Positions 55,037 through 64,000 of a stretch of 64,000 nucleotides of DNA are shown here, in pieces. The notes below the pieces were generated by a model. That model worked only from the letters and a program-made list of their open reading frames with translations, made no database searches and had not been told where the DNA came from. Source of the stretch: Caenorhabditis remanei. Lineage: Eukaryota; Nematoda; Chromadorea; Rhabditida; Rhabditidae. The stretch covers positions 4,712,001-4,776,000 of the forward strand of contig NC_071332.1 in assembly GCF_010183535.1 (NCBI RefSeq), in the 5' to 3' direction. The translations under genes and the position numbers were made by a program. How positions within the stretch are numbered: position 1 is the first letter of the stretch; each line of letters begins with the position of its first letter.

Positions 55037-55594
55037 TCAATTTTTCTTATTTCTGAACCCACGTTCTCTGAATTTCTCGAAAATCCGATAGTTATAGTCA
55101 TAATGACTGGAGTTTAGAACTGACAAGTAAATCAGTCTGACCTAAGGTTTCAAGATTCATGAGATCCAGCTCTCCCCTCAAAAGACTCACCTTTGAATTC
55201 AAGTTGACCCGTTCTGTGAAACTGGTGTAGATCAAATTGCCGACCACCAGCAGTATCAGGGATAGGGAGATGGCGATAACGAATCCGGCAGAGACTCGAA
55301 TCATGAGAGCCGCATAGTCGTACGGTTTTTCGATCTGAAAATTTGATTCTTGGAGATGGATTCTCATTGGAAAAAAGTCTTTTCAGACAATAAAAAAGAG
55401 TCGGATCTGACTAAAAAGCTGAAAATGCGAGGATTCTGAATCAGGTTTCAAATTTGAGCCGAGATCAGGAAGGCTTGTTACTCAGCTCATATCAACTTTG
55501 AGAAAAATCTGAAAATATATTCAGAATCCTCACGTTTTCTTCTGGATTTTTTGGCTAGGGTAGGCGATTCCTCTATAAAAAGTCTTACCTGCAT
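55037..55594 (-). CDS. Small single-pass membrane protein, function unknown
   Basis: Exons on the minus strand: 55589-55594 (only ATG CAG), 55191-55334, and tentatively 55037-55141. Exon 2 has an excellent acceptor (AAATTTTCAG) and donor (AAG|GTGAGT) and encodes IEKPYDYAALMIRVSAGF followed by a hydrophobic segment of about 22 residues (FVIAISLSLILLVVGNLIY), so a type of small transmembrane protein. The third exon follows a CCTTAG acceptor and would end the protein at 84 residues; other 3' ends are possible. I do not recognise the family. By synteny it could match C. elegans C05C8.8, but that is a guess. Confidence 0.5.
55405..55560. repeat. Foldback repeat (GCTGAAAATGCGAGGATTCTGAATC)
   Basis: GCGAGGATTCTGAATC near 55424 pairs with GATTCAGAATCCTCACG-like sequence near 55518. 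In intron 1 of the small membrane protein gene. Single arms of it are scattered in other spacers. Confidence 0.55.
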
Positions 55595-57652
55595 TATTGT
55601 TTCCTTATTTCCTTTGAGCTCTCAAATACCTCAGAAGACGTATCCTTCCTCCTCAACACACACACAAAAACTTCCGTCCTAATAGTCGAGCGCGGAAAGT
55701 AAAGTGAATTTCGAGCGGGAGGAACGTATCATGGGATGAGACGAGTCGCCGAAGGAGCAGTGTGCTTGAGAAGAGTTTGTCTTGAGAAAAAGAGAGAGAG
55801 AGTCATCCCTTTTCTTCACTTGATGGGGCGGAGAAAAGAGGAAAAAAGAGAAGAAAAGTGCGGGGAGAGGGTATTGATTTGAGTGAGAGAGGACAGATGG
55901 GTTGGTGGCTCTCTCCGAATCATTAGTCAATTCATTTGTCATGCTTTGTGTTGTCAAATCTCTCGTCGTTACATTACAAAAGAGAGAACAATGTGGTTTT
56001 CAATGGGTGTTGTGAAAATGAGGTATACGGTACCCAAATGGGAAGAATTTCGTATAGAAAATGGGTTTGGAATGGCCCATTTAAGGGTATCGGAAAAGGG
56101 CATCGAGACCAGAGGAGAGCATTGGTTTTTATCTGGGAAGAAGGTCTTATTGTCGGCATGTTGAAGCTTTGGAAGTTCAGGAATAAGAAGGAAAGATATT
56201 CAGAAGCTAGATCATAAGATCGTTGAGTCTAATAATTGTCTGAAAGCTCAATAAACTGTTACCTCAAAACTGTGATTCGATCAATTGATCATAAATTAAT
56301 AAATGCATCACACTCTAGATGACAAACAGACCAGAATATCACTGTCGTTCGGAATCTGAGTAAGATGACTATACAGTATCGATCTACTTGATAGATCTAT
56401 TCAAGAGAGTCTGGTATTCAAACAAGAAATGACACCTGAAACTCTGGAGTTCACTGTTTTTCGACATCACTTCTAGAGTGTGTCATGGTTTCTATGATTG
56501 CCTCAGAGCTGGCCTAGTTGGTGGTGAAGGAGGTGGATGCGTCCGTGATCCAAGCTGGAGTACTTACCTCGCCGGCACTCCCTGCAGTAGGAATCCGCCA
56601 AGCCAGTTGCCAAGGTTTTTTTCGGTAGACACATACGGCGACTTCTGACGGCTTCCTCTTCATTTATATGCACAGAAATGTAGGGTAGATCCTTAGCGTA
56701 AGGTCATCAGGTTGATTGGTTTCAGTGTGGTTGGTCACGGTTCACGTTTCACGTAGTTGTTAGTATTCTGTGTATTATTAAAATTTCCTGATTTGAGTAA
56801 AATATATAAGTCTGACAGTGGACCAGGCCTAATACTCAGGGTCATGAATTAAGACCTATTAATTCCACGACACTTTAAACCTAAAGTAGAGAATGTCAAT
56901 AACCGTTTGACCATTACAGGACAAACTCATGTCTACACCAGTGTTGTCGGCAATTCCGACTTCCGACTTCCGGGTGTTTTTTCACTTCCAACTTCCGACT
57001 TCCGGATAAGGAATTTCTCTTCCGACTTTCTACTTCCGACTTCCGGATAAGGAAAGTTACTTCCGACTTACGTCATTTCATAACTGTGGAATTTACGAAG
57101 AGTACATATGACAGAAATACTTGGAAAAATGGTTTAAAAGGACAGAAAATAGGATTTTCTTCTGCCAAGAACAGTTTTTTTCACAAATTTTTCCGAATTT
57201 TATGATCTTTTCTCTTGGAGTTTTTGAATTTTTGCAAAAAAATCTACTTCCGACTTCCGGATAAGATAATTTTGACTTCCCAACATCTCTGGTCTACACA
57301 AAAGTAGCTATTTTGGATGAAATCTATTTAAAACCGCTGTCATACGAGGAATTACAAAAAGTCATCACTCACTCCACGATATCATTCAGTTGATTCCAGA
57401 TGCAAAGATTAAATTCTCACTATTCAAATAGTCAAACATGTATTTAGCAACTGGTGAATGACGAGATCTCCGTCCAAGTCCATCTGCCCTTTCTTCCCAG
57501 AACCCAAGTCTCTGAATCTTTCTTCTCACTCTCTCTCTATCGATTCTCTTCTTTTTCTTATTTCTGTCATTAGTTTCAATCACTTTTCTTTTACTCTTTT
57601 TTTCATTTTTTTCCCTCTAAATTGCTCATAATTTATCTCATTACATTTCTAG
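55595..57652. other. Intergenic stretch between divergent genes
   Basis: No convincing exon. Purine-rich tract 55780-55900 (GAGAGAGA, GAAAAGAGG), several short open frames without splice support, the CGGAAGT element at 56945-57295 and a T/C-rich stretch before the next start. Confidence 0.5.
56945..57295. mobile_element. Repeat with tandem ACTTCCG units
   Basis: Reverse-oriented relative of 7668-7960. ACTTCCG-type units at both ends, and the middle (GACAGAAAATAGGATTTTCTTC) is the complement of that of the other copy. Several units include CGGATAAGG, not seen in the other copy. Confidence 0.6.
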
Positions 57653-59193
57653 ATGGCGAACGCCAACCTAACTCCGATGCCTTTTGTCCGAAAATTCGGA
57701 TCCGCCGCCAGTGCCACAACAACATCGTCGACAGATAGGAGTAGTCGATCGGAGGATGTCGGAGGAGATTCAGGTAAGGATTTGAGGATTGGAAATTTAT
57801 TTTTTTTAAATTGAGAAAAATCTTGAAAAATTAGGTTTTTTGAATTATAAAAAACGATTTTTCAAAGGATTTATTAAAACTTTGCTGAGAAAATCGATTT
57901 CCTGGTGAAGAAACTGTAAAAATTGCGGTTTTTGAGCAATTTTCCACCATTTTGTATTCCAAATCTTGATTTTTCTGGAAAAAATATATCAAAACCTCGA
58001 TTTTTTCGACATTTTTAATCATTTTTTGACAAAAAGCCGCTAAAAGTAGATGTTTTCCAGCGGAAACCTTGAAATTTTACAGTTTTCTCTCTTGTTTTCT
58101 GAGAATTTTTCCCAAAATTGAGATTTATTCAGTCAAAAATTGAGAAAAATCAAGGAAAAATAGTGTTTTGGAGCCGATTTTCGATGAAATTATTGGTTTT
58201 TTACTGGAAAAATTGATTTTTTTTTTTGAGAAAAATATGGGAAATTGGACCCAATTTTGACCCAAATTTGTTTAAAATTTTCTACTAAAAAATGGTTTTT
58301 TCTGGAAAAAATATATTAAACCCTCGATTTTTCCGACATTTTTAATCATTTTTTGAATTTTTCTCTAGTTTTCTGAGTTTTCCTTTTTTTCTCACCCAAA
58401 ATTGACATTTCTTCAGCCAATTTTTCAGTCAAAAACCTAATTTTCCAGGCAAAAAACCGTCCCTGGCTGCATTGGCTCAATCAGCATTCCCATCTAGATA
58501 CGATCCAAATGCATTTGTTGGTATGTCTACGCCCCGCCCATTTTCAGATTTTCAGTCAAATATTAGCTCGGCACAGTTCTTACAACTGCGCTCCACCGAA
58601 ATCCCCATTGAAAAATGTCTATTTTTCTCTGAGTCTCTCAATTTCGCACCCAATTTTCTCCAGTTTCGGTAGAGCGCGGTTGTAAGAAGCGTGTATAACT
58701 CATTTCTCATTTCTCCCCAATTTCAGATATATCCGGTGCCACAATAGCCGCTCCAACGATAACAGGCGCGTGTAAACGATGCGGATATCCGGGACACTTG
58801 TACTTCCAGTGTCGGAATCACATCGAAGTCCGTCCGAATCAATCGACGAAAGCGTACGAAGTGAGTTCGACGTCATCTGAATCCAGCGACGAAGAGGATA
58901 CTCCACTGATCGCTTTGGAAAAAGAACGGAAACGAGCGAAGAAATTGAAGAAAAAGGAGAGAAGAGAGAAGAAAAAGGCGAAGAAAATGGAGAAGAAGGA
59001 GAAGAAAGAACGGAAAAGAAGTCGCAAGGATTCAGATGATTCTGATTCGGATTCTGAGGAAGAGCGAAAGAAGAAGAAGAGGAGTAAGAAGAGTAAGAAG
59101 GAGAAGAAGAAGCGACGTCATTCGGATTCTGACGACTCGGATTCTGATGATGGAGATCGGCATCGTGACTCGAAACGCCGTCGTAGAGACTGA
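57653..59193 (+). CDS. SREK1IP1: SREK1IP1-like zinc-knuckle, SR-related protein
   Basis: Exons: 57653-57773, 58449-58520, 58727-59193, total 219 residues, phases matching. A CCHC zinc knuckle at about 80-93 (CKRCGYPGHLYFQC) is followed by VSSTSSESSDEED, exactly as in SREK1-interacting protein 1, then a long Lys/Glu-rich stretch and SDSD/RR tail typical of nuclear splicing-associated proteins. The N-terminal extension of about 65 residues is Ser/Thr-rich. The ATG directly follows a CATTTCTAG acceptor, which suggests spliced-leader addition. Intron 2 carries a TA-MITE. Convergent with KXD1 (236 bp apart). Confidence 0.9.
58561..58690. mobile_element. TA-MITE, SREK1IP1 intron 2
   Basis: From TTAGCTCGGCACAG to TAAGAAGCGTG; the last bases of the right repeat are lost. 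Nearly fills the intron and ends about 35 bp before the acceptor. Confidence 0.8.
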
Positions 59194-59428
59194 TTTTCAA
59201 CAATTTTAATCTTTTTATGATGATTTTAACCGATTTTTAACTGATTTTTTTGACTTTTGACTAATTTATTAAGGAAATTTAATTTTTTGCTAGAAAATTA
59301 CGGAAAAATTCAAAATTTTCCATCCTTTTTTGAAATTCTAATTAATGATGAGATCTTTATTAATTGTTCTGTGACTTGTGATGATCTTTTTTCCTTTTTT
59401 AAACAAATTTAAATAAATTAATCCGCCA

Positions 59429-62242
<2,814 letters not shown>

Positions 62243-62939
62243 TTTTCTATAATTTTCTCACTGGAAAAACTCAAAAAAGCTTACTAAAGAAGACTTTGGC
62301 GGAAAAAGACATAAAAAGTGAAAAAGAACATAAAACATGGGAAACTGGGCAGGAGGGGGACGTTGTCATTGGAGAAAATATTGATTTCGAAGCAGCATGG
62401 CCGGCAAAAACACAAAAACTTTTCAATCAAATGTTTTCAACTTTCTCTTCACATTTTTCCAAAGAAATCCATTAAAAGATTGATATGAAAACGAGAAATC
62501 CCATTAGCAGGCATGTCCGCTCGCACCCTTATCGATCCGAGTGTTCCGCGGCCTTGGCCGTCCCGCTAATGTTTGTTTTATGTTGCGAACATTCTCACCG
62601 ATAGATAGTTTTAATGTTTTACTCCAATTCTTCGATGATTTTCCCATTTTCCTTGGGTTTTCGCACTGAAAATCTGTTGAAAAAGCGAAAAATTTTAATT
62701 TTTTCAAAGTTTCAGCGGAATTTTGGAGCATCGTTGCCGCATTTTGGAGTGTCGTCGCTTCTGGATTTATAGCAATTTTCAAGCGAATTAAGTATGATTT
62801 TTGGAATCAGTGGTGTATAAAAAAGCATTGTAGGTTTTAATTGATAAGATTTTTCAAAGAATTTTAAAAAGAAAGCGTTGATTTCTTTTTTCTTAACCTG
62901 TTTCAACCTGAATTATCTATTTTTATTTCCAGCGGTCCG
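62243..62939. other. Spacer with a GC-rich island
   Basis: Between divergent KXD1 and the next gene. A 75-bp GC-rich block (about 62503-62577) is bounded by CATTAGC and GCTAATG. A hydrophobic open stretch at about 62716-62792 (FWSIVAAFWSVVASGF in one frame), with acceptor TTTCAG and donor GTATGA and a phase that would join the following exon, may be a 5' exon of the next gene. Confidence 0.4.
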
Positions 62940-64000
62940 ATGAGAGCCAACTATGACAAAACCACCGCATTAGTATATCATAATGACTTTCTTATGAGAA
63001 AAATAATCGGAAACGTGGAGCAATTCAAAGATAGAAATTCTCTGGAATTAACGAGTCGAAGATTGAGAGAACTCTGTCTAACTACACCGATTACTCTAAG
63101 GAAAACGTATGCGATTCGCTCCGAAGATAAGTATGTGAGTTTTTCGAAAATGAAAATCACTGAAAAATGCTGAAAATTGCAGTTTCCTTCCCTCTTCCAT
63201 CTTCTAGGACACCCGAGAAGAAGCTGGTCTCGCTTGACGATTTCCACGTGTTCAGACACTCCAGAAGAGGAGAAAACCGAGATTTTGGCGTATACTTGGA
63301 AAAATCTCAGTGGAAATGGAGGTAATCCTTGAAAATTTGCTAAGAACCTTCTTAAATTCCAAAATACACACCTCCACCGTAAATCTACACTACAGTAACC
63401 CAACTCGCTAAACAACACGCACCGGAGCATAGTTTGTGTGGATTTACGGGATATTAAATGTTTTTTTGTGGATTTTTAGACGGTTTTAGGGGTTTTCATG
63501 CATTAAAAAACCATATATAATTATAGAAGTGTTCTTCGACGGTGTGCGCAAGCGTCTTCTCAATCAGATCACCGAATTCGAGAGCACACACCGATTCAGT
63601 TGGAAAGTGCTTCAAAATCTTCAACGATTCCCCAAATTGAATCGAATAATTGTGCACAATGCGAGAGGTTCTTTGGATGAATCGGAGGCTGATGAAGAGT
63701 TGAAAACGCCATTTTTGGAGCGGATTGAATCGTTGGATCTGGTTTTAAATCGTGATTTTTGCATAGAAATTGCAAAAATCAAGCGATTGATTGGCCCGAA
63801 TTTGAAGGATTTTTCTTGTCAAATCAACCCGATTCAATCGAGAAATCAGTGGTTTATCGAGGAAATAATGGTGGAAATGGCGATTCAGAATGTGAAATTG
63901 AACACATGTCGTCTCCATTTTCCGAATTCTTTGTTTCCACGTCATCTCGTCGTGGCAATCTGTCAATTTATGGCCGAAAGAACGGAGAAAATTCAAGTTT
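62940..64000 (+). CDS. F-box family protein, 3' end beyond the window
   Basis: Exons: 62940-63134 (start uncertain), 63183-63321, 63527 to the window end, with phases matching. An F-box-like segment near the start (FLMRKIIGNVEQFKDRNSLELTSRRLREL) is followed by HLLGHPRRSWSRLTISTCSD and an FTH-like body (NLQRFPKLNRIIVHN, IGPNLKDFSCQINP). It is a further member of the Caenorhabditis F-box expansion, adjacent to the nested one, but no HTH_48 is visible. The ATG lies 7 bp after a TTTCCAG acceptor, so either a trans-spliced start or an upstream exon at about 62716-62792 is possible. Truncated by the end of the sequence. Confidence 0.8.

Noticed and set aside
54745..55101. Minus-strand open frame of 118 codons as a separate gene
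   Set aside because: Its frame does not join the preceding membrane exon in phase and its composition is not convincing; only the last part, after a TTTCAG acceptor, could be an exon.
55883..56217. Two overlapping plus-strand open frames of 93 codons
   Set aside because: No splice sites, conserved motif or codon pattern to support them; close to a purine-rich simple tract.
62978..63430. Minus-strand open frame of 150 codons
   Set aside because: Overlaps antisense to two well-spliced F-box exons and reads through their intron; no recognisable protein.

Overview
The window is nuclear DNA of a nematode of the genus Caenorhabditis. The evidence is short introns with TTTTCAG-type acceptors, acceptor sites just before start codons (spliced-leader style), canonical major sperm protein genes, F-box A genes with a Mos1-type HTH domain, and very dense palindromic MITE-like repeats. 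The gene order (phosphomannose isomerase, hyls-1, hpo-9, DEDDh exonuclease, KRR1, gei-6, two-domain FKBP) is the one I recall for C. elegans cosmid C05C8 on chromosome V. I cannot name the species. The duplication and repeat load suggest a species other than C. elegans, possibly an outcrossing, highly polymorphic one.

Layout. 909-4095 (+): mannose-6-phosphate isomerase, N-terminus outside the window, with a minisatellite in its last intron. 4096-6378: intergenic DNA with a nested palindrome of about 1.4 kb. 6379-8791 (-): DMAC2L/ATP5S-like mitochondrial LRR protein. It starts about 205 bp downstream of hyls-1 on the same strand, as in an operon. 8449-42380: a tandem duplication of about 17 kb. 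Each copy carries hyls-1 (-), hpo-9/BTBD9 (+) with a major sperm protein gene (-) nested in its second intron, and a DEDDh RNA exonuclease gene (+). The internal junction near 25241 cuts the last exonuclease exon of copy 1 and leaves an orphan first exon of DMAC2L in copy 2. The copies differ by many MITE insertions, by a frame difference in hyls-1 and by a clustered codon change in MSP.

42628-45533 (-): KRR1, a ribosome assembly factor. 45855-52033 (+): gei-6-like coiled-coil protein, divergent from KRR1. 52328-53864 (-): secretory two-domain FKBP with a C-terminal KEEL. 55037-55594 (-): a small single-pass membrane protein of unknown function. 57653-59193 (+): SREK1IP1-like zinc-knuckle protein. 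59429-62242 (-): KXD1 (BORC subunit), with an F-box A gene (60104-61404, +) nested in its second intron. 62940-64000 (+): a second F-box-type gene, cut by the window end.

Repeats. About 26 copies of one roughly 140-bp TA-flanked MITE lie mainly in introns, together with several larger foldback families, a perfect 144-bp palindrome (22175-22318), and an 842-bp foldback element with an 8-bp target duplication that carries three tRNA T-arm-like motifs per arm (39703-40544). The genes do not form one pathway; most look like housekeeping or sperm genes kept together by synteny.
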